Under the pieces are notes generated by a model. The model was not told the DNA's origin. It saw only the letters and a program-made list of their open reading frames with translations, and searched no databases. 64,000 bases of DNA from Bacillus mycoides (GTDB lineage Bacteria > Bacillota > Bacilli > Bacillales > Bacillaceae_G), in the NCBI RefSeq assembly GCF_001757995.1, contig NZ_LXLV01000004.1, positions 1 through 64,000 of the forward strand, read 5' to 3'. How positions within the stretch are numbered: position 1 is the stretch's first letter; every line of letters begins with the position of its first letter. This document shows, one piece after another, positions 10,110 through 18,991 of the stretch. Made by a program: the position numbers and the translations under genes.

Positions 10110-10221
10110 TTTATCCCCGCTATTTGCAGGCAGTAAGGCTCCCACCTCAAAATTCGGCGAATGCGAGGAAGGCTACCTGTAAAAGCTCGATTGGTGTGGG
10201 CTAATTAAAGTTTCACTTTAT
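10110..10221 (-). repeat. bcr1 repeat, shortened and diverged copy
   Basis: Same element as at 34170-34325, flanked by TTTAT at 10110-10114 and 10217-10221. It lacks the GTGGGGG/CCCCCAC hairpin near one end and carries many substitutions, so it is 112 bp instead of about 155. It lies between the TnsA relic and the S9 peptidase. Confidence 0.75.
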
Positions 10222-10263
10222 TGAACAAATTAGATTACTAGACATTACGAGGGGTGTTTATTA

Positions 10264-12228
10264 ATGAAAGTGAAAGAAAAAACATATTTAAGTATAGAAG
10301 AGATTATTTCATTACCGGCCTTATCAAGTACAAATATAAGTGATGATGGCAACAACGTAGCATTTGTAAAGAAGACAGCTAACTGGAAAGACAATACATA
10401 TAGGAATCATGTATGGATATATGAAATAGATAAGGGACAGAGTTCCCCATTAACGACTATGGATATAGATAGTACATGCCCATTATGGTCTCCGAATTCT
10501 AGGGATATCGCATACCTTAGCCCTGCTGGTGATGGGAAAAATCAGATCTTTGTTAAGTCAATAGATGGTTATAGCGAAGTTCAAATTACTGATGAGAAAG
10601 AAGGGATCAGTACATTCAAATGGGAGCCTACTGGTAAAGGTTTTTATTATGTTGCACAGTCAAAAGAATGTGAGGAAATAAAGAAACGTAAGGAACTATA
10701 TGGAGATTTCCAACATGTAGGTAAGGAACATCAGAATAATTGTTTATATTACATTGAAATAGAAAAAGTGATACAAAATGATAAAGAGGAACGAGAGATT
10801 AGCGGTGTTTATCAGTTAACTGATGGTAAGGATTTTCATATCCATGAATTTGATATTTCAAATGATGGTAAAAAGGTTGTATTTATGGCGACACCAAGCT
10901 CAAATATGGCAGGTTATATAAATGGAGATCTATACATACTCCATATTAAAGCTGGAGAGCTACAAAAGCTGAATATAGATAAGTTGTTGGGTGGGAGCGT
11001 TCACTTTTCTCCTGAGGGCAGCAAAATATGTTACTCAGCAAGCATAAGAGAGAAGGATTATTATAGAAACCATATACAAGATAGTACATTAGAGATATAT
11101 GATATGAATACCGGAGAGGTAACTCAACCTCTAACAAATTTTGATAGTACGGTTATGCCATTACAGTGGACAGCTAAAGGAATTTTAATTAGATGGCAGA
11201 ATAAAACTAATTATCTTATTGGATTGCTATCTGAGGATGGCACTGTGGAAATGTTAAGCGAAAAAGTAGATGGCTTTATAATGGATGCTTCTATAACAAT
11301 GGATGGAAATCATATATCCTATAATAAGGCTATAACAAATGAGACCTTTGAAATCTATTTAGACGATAAAAAAATAACGAATGAAAATAGCTTTTTCGAA
11401 GGAAAGCTTAAAAGTAATAGAGAAATAATCTCATGGAAAAGTAGTGATGGTCTTGAAATAGAGGGTGTTTTATCAACCCCAGTAGAGTTTGATGCAAATA
11501 AAAAATATCCCTTATTAGTGGTAATCCATGGTGGTCCGGCTTGGGCATCCTTCCCAATATTTTCAGACTGTTTTAATGAGAAATATCCGATTGAGCAGTT
11601 TATCGAAAAGGGCTTTATAGTTTTAGAACCAAACTATAGGGGAAGCTCTGGTTATGGTAATGAATTCTTAAAAGCAAACTATAGAAAACAGGGAATTGCT
11701 GACTATGAGGATGTTATATCTGGAGTGGATAAACTAGTTGAAAAAGGGATTGCAGATAAAGATAGAGTAGGGGTTATGGGATGGAGTAACGGGGGATATA
11801 TATCAGCTTTCTGTTCTACATTTAGTAGTAGATTTAAAGCTATTTCAGTTGGAGGCGGAATTACTAACTGGGGTACCCATTATGTAAATACAGATATCCC
11901 TTACTTTATTAGAATGCATTTAGGAAATACTCCATGGAATGATCCAGAGCTATATAGGAAAACATCGCCAATGACATATATTAAATCAGCATGTACGCCT
12001 ACCTTAATTCAACATGGGGAAGAGGATGCGAGAATTCCAATTCTAAATGCATATGAGCTATATCAAGGATTAAGAGATATGGAAGTTGATACAGAATTAA
12101 TTATATTTAAAGGAATGGCATATAGTTCTGACCAGCCAGGAATTCATATGGCTATTATGAAGCAGAATTTGATGTGGTTTTCACACTATATTCTTGGAGA
12201 AAGTATGAAAGATTTTAGGGTTTTATAA
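10264..12228 (+). CDS. S9 family prolyl oligopeptidase-type peptidase
   Basis: A 654-aa serine peptidase resembling dipeptidyl-/acylaminoacyl-peptidases. An N-terminal beta-propeller (about 20-380) is built from repeats such as LWSPNSRDIAYLS and FDISNDGKKVVF. An alpha/beta-hydrolase domain follows, with the oxyanion HGGPAW, nucleophile elbow GWSNGG (Ser near 508), an acid in HGEEDARIP (near 587) and a His near 628 (GIHMA). No signal peptide is seen, so it is probably cytoplasmic and acts on short peptides. The start is supported by GAGGGGTG. It lies only 43 bp from the bcr1 remnant and may have come with the Tn7-like insertion; that is inference from position. Confidence 0.9.
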   Translation: MKVKEKTYLSIEEIISLPALSSTNISDDGNNVAFVKKTANWKDNTYRNHVWIYEIDKGQSSPLTTMDIDSTCPLWSPNSRDIAYLSPAGDGKNQIFVKSIDGYSEVQITDEKEGISTFKWEPTGKGFYYVAQSKECEEIKKRKELYGDFQHVGKEHQNNCLYYIEIEKVIQNDKEEREISGVYQLTDGKDFHIHEFDISNDGKKVVFMATPSSNMAGYINGDLYILHIKAGELQKLNIDKLLGGSVHFSPEGSKICYSASIREKDYYRNHIQDSTLEIYDMNTGEVTQPLTNFDSTVMPLQWTAKGILIRWQNKTNYLIGLLSEDGTVEMLSEKVDGFIMDASITMDGNHISYNKAITNETFEIYLDDKKITNENSFFEGKLKSNREIISWKSSDGLEIEGVLSTPVEFDANKKYPLLVVIHGGPAWASFPIFSDCFNEKYPIEQFIEKGFIVLEPNYRGSSGYGNEFLKANYRKQGIADYEDVISGVDKLVEKGIADKDRVGVMGWSNGGYISAFCSTFSSRFKAISVGGGITNWGTHYVNTDIPYFIRMHLGNTPWNDPELYRKTSPMTYIKSACTPTLIQHGEEDARIPILNAYELYQGLRDMEVDTELIIFKGMAYSSDQPGIHMAIMKQNLMWFSHYILGESMKDFRVL

Positions 12229-12350
12229 TGGCTTGTTTTAGTCTTTAAGCTTTTTAGGTGCTTGAAATAAAGTCGTACACATTTATCCGGTTATATATGA
12301 TTGAGTTTAACATTTCGGATAAGGAAAACTGTGAAATATTTTGGTGTAAA

Positions 12351-12384
12351 TGAGAAAAGAGCCTGAATGTAGGCTCTTTTCTCA
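12351..12384. terminator. Bidirectional terminator between S9 peptidase and DoxX genes
   Basis: Perfect inverted repeat GAGAAAAGAGCCT / AGGCTCTTTTCTC with a 6-nt loop, serving converging genes. Confidence 0.88.
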
Positions 12385-12409
12385 TTTATATTTAAAAGAT
12401 GAACTGTTC

Positions 12410-12916
12410 TTATGCAGTTTTACTTAATTTATATGCTTCATGGTTATTTTTTTTGAAAAGTTTTGGGAAAACATAACCATCTAAGCCAATACGTCCAGCA
12501 TTCTGTCCTGCAACTAAAATGAACATAGTTAAAATAAGTAGGTTTGGGTTTACACTAACAGTTCCGCTTAATAAAAATGAAAGGTTCATTATGATGCCGA
12601 AAAATGCAGCTGTTTTTGTTAATCCACCTAAAATCAAACCTAGTCCTACTAAAATTTCTCCCCATTGAACTAAAAAGCTAAATAGGTCTGCGTTTGGAAG
12701 AACAAAATGTTGAAGGAAATCTGCCCACCAACCTTGTACTGCAGGGTGATCACCTGATGCTTGAGCGATAGCTCCTTTTAGAAAACCACTTGCGTCAAAA
12801 GATTGTCCAAAAACTTTTCCTATTCCAGCAGCAAGCCATGCATATCCTATGTAAAGTCGTAAAAATAATAATATGAAAGTAGCGCGTTTATCAGTTCTTA
12901 AAAAATTGATAACCAT
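12410..12916 (-). CDS. DoxX-family membrane protein
   Basis: A 168-aa protein with four predicted membrane segments and the DoxX/TQO small-subunit pattern: an N-terminal LFLRLYIGYAWLAAGIGK segment, then WGEILVGLGLILGG. Related proteins are linked to thiol or sulfur redox reactions at the membrane, but a specific function cannot be stated. RBS GGAGGGATTTC. It is monocistronic, converging on the S9 peptidase gene. The N-terminus lacks a signal peptide; the first helix starts at about residue 14. Confidence 0.85.
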   Translation of the reverse strand: MVINFLRTDKRATFILLFLRLYIGYAWLAAGIGKVFGQSFDASGFLKGAIAQASGDHPAVQGWWADFLQHFVLPNADLFSFLVQWGEILVGLGLILGGLTKTAAFFGIIMNLSFLLSGTVSVNPNLLILTMFILVAGQNAGRIGLDGYVFPKLFKKNNHEAYKLSKTA

Positions 12917-13294
12917 TGAAATCCCTCCAATGTATTGTATTTACATGTTTATTATATATTCATTGTGAATAAGTTCACAATGGAGGAAATGTGAACAAAG
13001 ATAGGTTATGAATAATTGTTTTATTTTTTGTAACATTTCATCTTTTTTTGGTAGAATAATAATAGAGATATATTGAAAGGGGATAAAGAGTAGATATGTG
13101 GATGAACTTTTAATGATTAGAAAGCGGATAGAGGAAATTTTCTCTCACTAATGAGGGGTTATTTAGCTATCTATAAATCATTCAAGGACTGCATATTTGA
13201 TTTGTACATCCCTTTTGTAAGGATAGATGCCTATGTGGGGAAATTTATATCTCTTATATAAAATATGCGTCCTTTAAACTTGGAGGAGTATATG
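12917..13294. other. Intergenic region between divergent doxX and SDR genes
   Basis: 378 bp, AT-rich, and must hold both divergent promoters. No ORF with an RBS, no repeat and no convincing operator was found. Confidence 0.6.
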
Positions 13295-14068
13295 ATGAAT
13301 CAATTAAAAAATAAAGTAGCTGTTGTTACAGGTGTTAGTCGTTTAGATGGTATAGGAGCAGCTATTTGTAAAGAGTTAGCTGAAGCAGGATACGATATAT
13401 TTTTTACGTATTGGACAGAGTATGATAAAGAGATGCCTTGGGGCGTTGAGCAAAATGAACAAATACAATTAAAAGAAGAGCTATTGCAAAACGGTGTTAA
13501 AGTATCAAGTATGGAGTTAGATTTAACTCGAAATGATGCACCAGAGCAACTTATAAATAAAATTACTGAACAATTAGGATACCCTGATATATTAATTAAC
13601 AATGCAGCTTACTCTACTAATAATGACTTTTCTAATTTAACTGTCGAAGAGTTGGATAAGCATTATATGGTAAATGTTCGCGGCACTACACTGTTAAGTA
13701 GTAAGTTTGCTCAAGGATTTAATAAGAAATCTGGTGGTAGAATCGTTAATATTACTTCGGGACAATTTAAAGGGCCTATGGCTGGAGAACTAGCCTATGC
13801 AACAACGAAGGGAGCTATTGACGCTCTTACTAGTACGTTGTCAGCTGAGGTAGCTCATTTAGGAATAACAGTGAATGCAATTAATCCAGGTCCAACCGAT
13901 ACAGGGTGGATGACTGAAGAGATAAAACAAGGATTAAGACCGATGTTTCCTTTCGGTAGAATAGGTGAACCGAAGGATGCAGCGAGGCTTATTAAGTTTT
14001 TAGTGAGCGAAGAAGCAGAATGGATTACTGGACAAGTTATTCATTCAGAAGGTGGATTTAAAAGATAA
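13295..14068 (+). CDS. Short-chain dehydrogenase/reductase (FabG-like)
   Basis: A 257-aa NAD(P)-dependent SDR oxidoreductase. It has the nucleotide-binding motif TGVSRLDGIG (about residues 12-21), NNAA near 95, a catalytic Ser in NITSGQ, the YATTK active site (YxxxK) and PGPTDTGWM. The start is the ATG at 13295 (or the adjacent ATG at 13292) behind TTGGAGGAG; an upstream in-frame ATG at 13265 lacks an RBS. The long insert after the cofactor loop (TYWTEYDKEMPWG) is typical of a Bacillus subgroup annotated as 3-oxoacyl-ACP reductase, but the substrate is unknown. Its TAA stop lies inside the target duplication of a bcr1 element. Confidence 0.88.
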   Translation: MNQLKNKVAVVTGVSRLDGIGAAICKELAEAGYDIFFTYWTEYDKEMPWGVEQNEQIQLKEELLQNGVKVSSMELDLTRNDAPEQLINKITEQLGYPDILINNAAYSTNNDFSNLTVEELDKHYMVNVRGTTLLSSKFAQGFNKKSGGRIVNITSGQFKGPMAGELAYATTKGAIDALTSTLSAEVAHLGITVNAINPGPTDTGWMTEEIKQGLRPMFPFGRIGEPKDAARLIKFLVSEEAEWITGQVIHSEGGFKR

Positions 14069-14220
14069 AGTGAAACTTTAATCAGTGGGGGTTTTGTTCA
14101 TCCCCCACTGATTATTAGTTGAACCAATCGGGCTTTTACGGGCAGTTGATCCTCCACCTAACTTCTTTGCTTCCGCTGAATTTTGAGGTGGGGTCTTACT
14201 GCCCGTTAATGCGGGATAAA
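14065..14220 (+). repeat. bcr1 repeat, full-length copy
   Basis: A roughly 155-bp element starting GTGAAACTTTAATCAGTGGG and ending GCCCGTTAATGCGGG, flanked on both sides by ATAAA (14065-14069 and 14216-14220; TTTAT on the other strand). Internal inverted repeats (CAGTGGGGG/CCCCCACTG and ACGGGCAGT/ACTGCCCGT) predict a highly folded transcript. This matches the bcr1 mobile-like repeat described for the B. cereus group. The left ATAAA supplies the stop codon of the SDR gene. Confidence 0.88.
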
Positions 14221-14258
14221 AAGAAGGTATCTCATTTCAGTGAGATACCTTCTTTTTA
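14218..14258. terminator. Bidirectional terminator (SDR/bcr1 and metQNI)
   Basis: AAAAAGAAGGTATCTCA / TGAGATACCTTCTTTTT hairpin between the converging transcripts. The left edge shares bases with the bcr1 flank. Confidence 0.9.
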
Positions 14259-14924
14259 ATCTTTCTTCAATCTTCGTGCTATACCATTCCCTAATGACTG
14301 TAATCCTTGAACGAGAATGATTAAAATAAAGACTGTTGCATACATTACTTCAGGTTCGTAGCGTAAATGTCCGAATCGATATGCGAGATCACCAAGGCCT
14401 CCAGCACCTACAAGTCCAGCCATTGCTGTTGCACCGATTAAGCCGATCGTTGCGATTGTTAATCCAAGTACGAGAGACGGGCGAGCTTCTTTAACCATAA
14501 CGTGCCAAATGATTTTTAAAGTAGAGACTCCCATTGCTTGATACGCTTCAATAACACCACGGTCCACTTCTAGTAAAGCCGTTTCCATTAAACGAGCAAT
14601 ATAGGGAGCTGTGAATACGACAAGTGGTACGATGACACCTTGCACGCCAATAGATGTCCCCATTAAAAATTTTGTGAAAGGTAAAATAAAGAATAAGAGA
14701 ATGATAAATGGAAGAGAGCGAATGACATTAATAATTGTATTAAGAATCGGATATATGATTTTATTCTCTAGTTGGCCACCAGGTCTTGTTAAAACGAGTG
14801 TTACACCGAGTGGTAACGCAATTAGAATAGAGATAAGTAATGAAATAGATGTCATTTGAAATGTTTGAATTGTTGCTTCCCATATTACGTTACCCCACTC
14901 ATCCAAAAAGGACTTGTTTCCCAT
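14256..14924 (-). CDS. metI: Methionine ABC transporter permease MetI
   Basis: A 222-aa inner-membrane permease of the D-/L-methionine importer. It has five or so membrane helices and the binding-protein-dependent transport signature near residues 110-160 (EAYQAMGVSTLKIIWHVMV), which is the ATPase contact loop. The start overlaps the end of metN by 26 nt, so translation is coupled. Third gene of metQ-metN-metI on the minus strand, downstream of an S-box. Confidence 0.95.
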   Translation of the reverse strand: MGNKSFLDEWGNVIWEATIQTFQMTSISLLISILIALPLGVTLVLTRPGGQLENKIIYPILNTIINVIRSLPFIILLFFILPFTKFLMGTSIGVQGVIVPLVVFTAPYIARLMETALLEVDRGVIEAYQAMGVSTLKIIWHVMVKEARPSLVLGLTIATIGLIGATAMAGLVGAGGLGDLAYRFGHLRYEPEVMYATVFILIILVQGLQSLGNGIARRLKKD

Positions 14925-15939
14925 AATCTGTTCTACCTCCTTCTACGATGATCCCTTGTTCTTGTAAAAATGATAAGGCACGGTGTACTTCATTTTTTTC
15001 ACCTTGCATATGAACGATCAGTTTCCCATATGCCTCATGTTTTAACTGCGTAATATTGCCTGATAAAATATTGGGATATACCTGAAAACGTTTTGTAGCG
15101 ACAGCTAACGCGGGTTCTCCTGAAGCGGTTCCTATAAATGAAAGTGTTACGATTTCTCCAGTACTTTGTAGCTCTTTCTGTACCTCTTCTGGAATTTTAG
15201 CTGCAAATGCGCTATTTACAAATTTCTTCGTTGTTACATGTTGTGGGTTTGTGAAAATATCTTTTACGGTTCCACTTTCGACTACCGCCCCATGTTCCAT
15301 AACGGCAACTTGGTCACAAATACGCTGGATGACATTCATTTCGTGTGTAATTAGCAAAATCGTAATTCCGATTTCTTCGTTGATCTTTAATAATAAATCA
15401 AGAATAGAATCGGTCGTTTCTGGATCTAATGCGCTCGTTGCTTCATCACTTAATAAAACTTCAGGCTCATGAGATAGTGCGCGAGCGATCGCTACACGTT
15501 GTTTTTGGCCACCAGATAATTCACTTGGATAGGCATCTTTTTTATTAAAGAGATCAACAATGCGTAAATACTTTTCTACCCTTTTTTCAATTTCATTTTT
15601 GGGAAGACCAGATAGACGTAAGGGTAGTGCGATGTTTTCATAAACGGTAACGGTTTTAAGTAAATTGAATCCTTGAAAAATCATGCCGATTTTTTGTCTC
15701 GCTTTTGCGAGTTCTTTTGTCGATAAGGTTGTTAAATCTTGTTCGTTTATAATGATATTTCCTGTCGTTGGTTTTTCTAATAAATTTACACAACGAATTA
15801 ATGTACTTTTACCAGCGCCGCTATATCCGATGATTCCAAATACTTCGCCCTTTTTTACTTTAAGGGAAGTTGGTTTAAGGGCCTCAACATTCCCTTTTTT
15901 TGTTGAGAATACTTTGGAGACGTTTTTTAATTCAATCAT
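14899..15939 (-). CDS. metN: Methionine ABC transporter ATP-binding protein MetN
   Basis: A 346-aa ATPase: Walker A GYSGAGKST (about 37-45), signature LSGGQ near 140, Walker B LLSDEAT near 160, and the H-loop in LLITHEM. The C-terminal NIL domain (about 265-340), which senses methionine in this family, is present. The RBS is AAGGGAG-like, just 12 nt after metQ. Confidence 0.96.
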   Translation of the reverse strand: MIELKNVSKVFSTKKGNVEALKPTSLKVKKGEVFGIIGYSGAGKSTLIRCVNLLEKPTTGNIIINEQDLTTLSTKELAKARQKIGMIFQGFNLLKTVTVYENIALPLRLSGLPKNEIEKRVEKYLRIVDLFNKKDAYPSELSGGQKQRVAIARALSHEPEVLLSDEATSALDPETTDSILDLLLKINEEIGITILLITHEMNVIQRICDQVAVMEHGAVVESGTVKDIFTNPQHVTTKKFVNSAFAAKIPEEVQKELQSTGEIVTLSFIGTASGEPALAVATKRFQVYPNILSGNITQLKHEAYGKLIVHMQGEKNEVHRALSFLQEQGIIVEGGRTDYGKQVLFG

Positions 15940-15951
15940 TATAGTCAGCTC

Positions 15952-16764
15952 CTACCAAGACGGTAAAACAGAACCATCAAATTTTTTCTCGATAAACTCT
16001 TTTACTTCTTTAGATTGATAAGCTTTCTTTAATTTGTTTACAACAGCATCATCTTTATTTTCAGTACGAACAACGACCCAGTTCACATATGGTGAATCTT
16101 TTCCCTCACGGAAAATAGAATCTTTCGCTGGACTTAATTTTGCACCTAATGCAAAGTTTGTATTGATTGCAGCTGCTTTCACTTCACTTAGTTGTGTTGG
16201 TAATTGAGATGCCTCTAATTCAACAATCTTTAAATTTTTCGGGTTTTCTATTACATCTTTTGCAGTCGCTTTTTCTGTAGCTTTTGGATCAACTTTTAAA
16301 ACCCCTGCTTTTTCAAATAGTTTTAAAGCACGAAGCTCATTTGTTGGGTCATTTGGTACGGCGATTGCGTCGCCCTCTTTTAATTCTTTTACATCTTTTA
16401 AGCTTTTAGAATATACACCCATAGGGAATGTTACTGTGGAAAATACTTCAGTTAATTTCATGTTGCGTTCGGCTTTAAATACATCTAAATAAGATTTAGT
16501 TTGATAGCTATTTACATCAAGGCTTTTTTCATCTAAAGATACGTTTGGCGCTACATAATCATTAAATACTTTTACATCGATTTGGAGGCCATCTTTTGCT
16601 GCAACTTCTTTCACCTTTTCAAAAATTTGTTCATGTGGTCCGCCTGTTACACCGACAGTAATCTTTTTCTCATCTAATGCTTTTACCTCTTTATCAGAAT
16701 TAGCACCACATGCACCTAACAATAATACAGCTCCGCTTATAATACTTAATAATACCTTTTTCAT
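15952..16764 (-). CDS. metQ: Methionine-binding lipoprotein MetQ
   Basis: A 270-aa substrate-binding lipoprotein (NlpA family). The signal peptide ends in the lipobox LLGACG (Cys about 19). Family motifs are VGVTGGPHEQIFE, then YVAPNVSLDEK and the IAVPNDPTNELRAL segment. It delivers methionine to MetNI. First gene after the SAM riboswitch, so its expression is expected to rise when SAM is low. Confidence 0.96.
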   Translation of the reverse strand: MKKVLLSIISGAVLLLGACGANSDKEVKALDEKKITVGVTGGPHEQIFEKVKEVAAKDGLQIDVKVFNDYVAPNVSLDEKSLDVNSYQTKSYLDVFKAERNMKLTEVFSTVTFPMGVYSKSLKDVKELKEGDAIAVPNDPTNELRALKLFEKAGVLKVDPKATEKATAKDVIENPKNLKIVELEASQLPTQLSEVKAAAINTNFALGAKLSPAKDSIFREGKDSPYVNWVVVRTENKDDAVVNKLKKAYQSKEVKEFIEKKFDGSVLPSW

Positions 16765-16790
16765 CTATAATTCCCCCTTAATATACGTTC

Positions 16791-16966
16791 CAAAATAAAA
16801 AGCACCTCTCAAAAATAAGAGAGGTGCCGAATAGACGAAATAGGTTCCTCTCTTATCTTCCAAAACGAAAATCGTTCTGCAGGAATTAGCACCTTAGCTT
16901 ATACGTTATAAGCTCGGTTGCCGGGCATCATCGGGCCAGTCCCTCCGCCACTCTTGATAAGAGTAT
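16791..16966 (-). ncRNA. SAM-I (S-box) riboswitch of metQNI
   Basis: Read on the minus strand: P1 strand CTCTTATC, then GGCGGAGGGACTGGCCC, GATGCCCGGCAACC, a P3 hairpin, AAGGTGCTAATTCC, and the closing P1 strand GATAAGAG. A rho-independent terminator follows (GCACCTCTC / GAGAGGTGC, T-run) at 16791-16828. These are the S-box landmarks. SAM binding would cause termination before metQ. Confidence 0.96.
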
Positions 16967-17043
16967 GTGTATGTAGTTTTTAAATATGGTACTAATAGTA
17001 AATCTTATAAAAAGAATTGTCAATGTTATTTTCTGAATATATT

Positions 17044-17952
17044 TTATTTTAAGGTAATGGAAACATTACCTTTTTTATGTCCGGTCTCTACGTACGTATG
17101 AGCCTCTGAAATTTCTTCTAACGGGTAAGTTTTATCAATAACTGGCTTTAATTTTTCTTCTTCCGTTAGCATTTTTAGTAGAAGCATATCTTCTTTGCTT
17201 ACTTTTGCCATCGTTCCATTGACCGACACGTATTTACCGTTAGCGGTTAATGCTTTCTTGCAATGGGATTTTTTAATTTTTCCAACTGCATCGAATATAA
17301 TATCGTAGCGTTCATCTCGCTTTGTAAAATCTTCTTTCGTATAATCAATTACGTGATTAGCTCCTAAAGATTGTACTAACTCAAAATTTGAATTACTACA
17401 AACAGCTGTAACAGTCGCACCGAAATAGTTAGCAAGTTGCACAGCAGCGGTACCTACTGATCCGGAAGCACCATATATAAGGACTTGTTGCTCTTTTCGT
17501 ATATGTCCTGTTCTGAGGAAGTGTAATGCTGAAGTTCCACCAAAAGGAATAACAGCAGCTTCTTCATATGTTAAATTGAGGGGCTTTAATGCTATCAATC
17601 CGCTTTCATGCACACATGTGTATTCGGCATAACCACCAACGTTCAGCTCTGTTAATGCAAAGACTTGATCTCCTTTTTCAAATTGAGTTACATCCGTTCC
17701 TATTTCCTCAATTTCACCAGATAACTCTACACCGAGTATAGGTCTTCTTGGTGTTTTGAAACCTAATATAATTCGCATAGGAATCCAAAATAATAGGGGA
17801 CTAGTAAAGCTTCGCATTCTACAATCTCCAGTGGTTACACTTGTTGCGTGAATCTTAACTAATACTTCATTCTTTTTAGGAATAGGTTTCTCTACATCTT
17901 GAAGTTTGAGAACATTAGGTGGTCCATACTTTGTGTAAATAATTGCTTTCAT
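17044..17952 (-). CDS. NAD(P)-dependent zinc-independent alcohol dehydrogenase/quinone reductase
   Basis: A 302-aa medium-chain dehydrogenase/reductase. The GroES-like N-terminus (MKAIIYTKYGPPNVLKL) is followed by a Rossmann domain with YGASGSVGTAAVQLA near 160. The structural zinc-binding cysteines are lacking, as in quinone oxidoreductase-type MDRs. The substrate is not predictable. RBS AGGAGGTC. Monocistronic; it is not part of the metQNI transcript because the S-box lies between. Confidence 0.88.
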   Translation of the reverse strand: MKAIIYTKYGPPNVLKLQDVEKPIPKKNEVLVKIHATSVTTGDCRMRSFTSPLLFWIPMRIILGFKTPRRPILGVELSGEIEEIGTDVTQFEKGDQVFALTELNVGGYAEYTCVHESGLIALKPLNLTYEEAAVIPFGGTSALHFLRTGHIRKEQQVLIYGASGSVGTAAVQLANYFGATVTAVCSNSNFELVQSLGANHVIDYTKEDFTKRDERYDIIFDAVGKIKKSHCKKALTANGKYVSVNGTMAKVSKEDMLLLKMLTEEEKLKPVIDKTYPLEEISEAHTYVETGHKKGNVSITLK

Positions 17953-18108
17953 AATGACCTCCTGAATTTAATTGTTTTTATTTACATCATATTTAGGTAT
18001 TCCTTTAAAAATGTTGTTAGGAGAGGAATAAAGTTCAATAGAAATATTAAAAAATATATAGATTTCAAAGGAAAATAGATGATATCCTTTTGGAAAGGAG
18101 GGGGAATT

Positions 18109-18873
18109 ATGAAAAAACTTATTTTAACTTCTAGTTTAGTCCTTGCAGTTATTTTAGGGGCAGGGTGTAGTAATGAGAAAACAACAAAGACAGATGAACC
18201 GAAAAAAGAATCGGTGCAAAAAGAAAAGGAATTAGTAGCGAAGGATGTTTTCAAGAAAGCGAATGAAGCTTTTAAAAATGAAGAACATGTAACGATGACA
18301 TATGATGTAGGGATAAAAGCTGAAGGAACAGAGATGGATGTACTAAAGGCTAAAATGCAATTAGAGCCAAAGAAAAAGAATTCTCGTTCTGAAATGAATG
18401 TTTCTGGTACAGATGTTGTAGTGTATGCTGTGGATGGTAAAGTTGCTGGTCAGGTGAAAAATCCTAATACAGGAGAAATTATATCTGTACCGGAGGAGCA
18501 ATTAAATGCTGGCGGGATGAAAGCCACTCAAGATATTATAGATAATTTAGAAGTGCCAGCAGTAGTTTTAGATAAAATGAAGATGGAGAAAAGCGGAGAT
18601 AAATATAAGCTGAAGTTTGTATTAAAAGGGCAAGAGACAGAGAGTATGCTAGCTAGCATGGATGAAACGCAGAAGAAAATGCTACAAGCACAAAACGCAA
18701 AGATAGAAGAAGTGGATGCAGAATATATCATTACAAAGGATTTTAAATATGAATCAGCGAAGATAGATATGGTTATGAGTAGTAATGGTGAGGATAAGGC
18801 ACACATTATTACGAATGCAAAATATACATCGTACGAAAAGTTTGAGCCAATACAGCTGCCAGCAGCAAAGTAA
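18109..18873 (+). CDS. Putative lipoprotein (DUF6612/LppX-like)
   Basis: A 254-aa lipoprotein. The signal peptide has lipobox LGAGCS (Cys about 20) and a lysine/glutamate-rich linker, followed by a domain of alternating beta segments like the LppX/LolA fold (KLKFVLKGQ, AEYIITKDFKYESAKIDMVM). The start is the ATG at 18109 behind GAAAGGAGGGGG; an earlier in-frame ATG at 18079 has no RBS. The function is unknown; such proteins may carry hydrophobic ligands at the cell surface. The DUF name is tentative. Confidence 0.8.
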   Translation: MKKLILTSSLVLAVILGAGCSNEKTTKTDEPKKESVQKEKELVAKDVFKKANEAFKNEEHVTMTYDVGIKAEGTEMDVLKAKMQLEPKKKNSRSEMNVSGTDVVVYAVDGKVAGQVKNPNTGEIISVPEEQLNAGGMKATQDIIDNLEVPAVVLDKMKMEKSGDKYKLKFVLKGQETESMLASMDETQKKMLQAQNAKIEEVDAEYIITKDFKYESAKIDMVMSSNGEDKAHIITNAKYTSYEKFEPIQLPAAK

Positions 18874-18883
18874 CAGTCTTGAT

Positions 18884-18921
18884 GAGGGAGGGACCTAAAA
18901 TAAGGGGCTCTCTCTTTTTTT
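18884..18921 (+). terminator. Probable terminator
   Basis: GAGGGAGGG...CTCTCTC hairpin containing G-U pairs, followed by T7. Confidence 0.55.
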
Positions 18922-18991
18922 GTTAATACTTTCTTCTTAGGAAAATAGGTACAATATGAAGAGGGAAAACTTTAGGAAAGGAGAGTGCCAT

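Noticed and set aside
9965-10204. 79-codon ORF downstream of glmS
   Set aside because: Frame runs through both the TnsA relic and bcr1 in a frame different from the TnsA text; not a real gene.
14065-14220. Repeats inside bcr1 considered as a CRISPR or IS end
   Set aside because: No regularly spaced direct repeats and no transposase; length and TTTAT flanks match bcr1.
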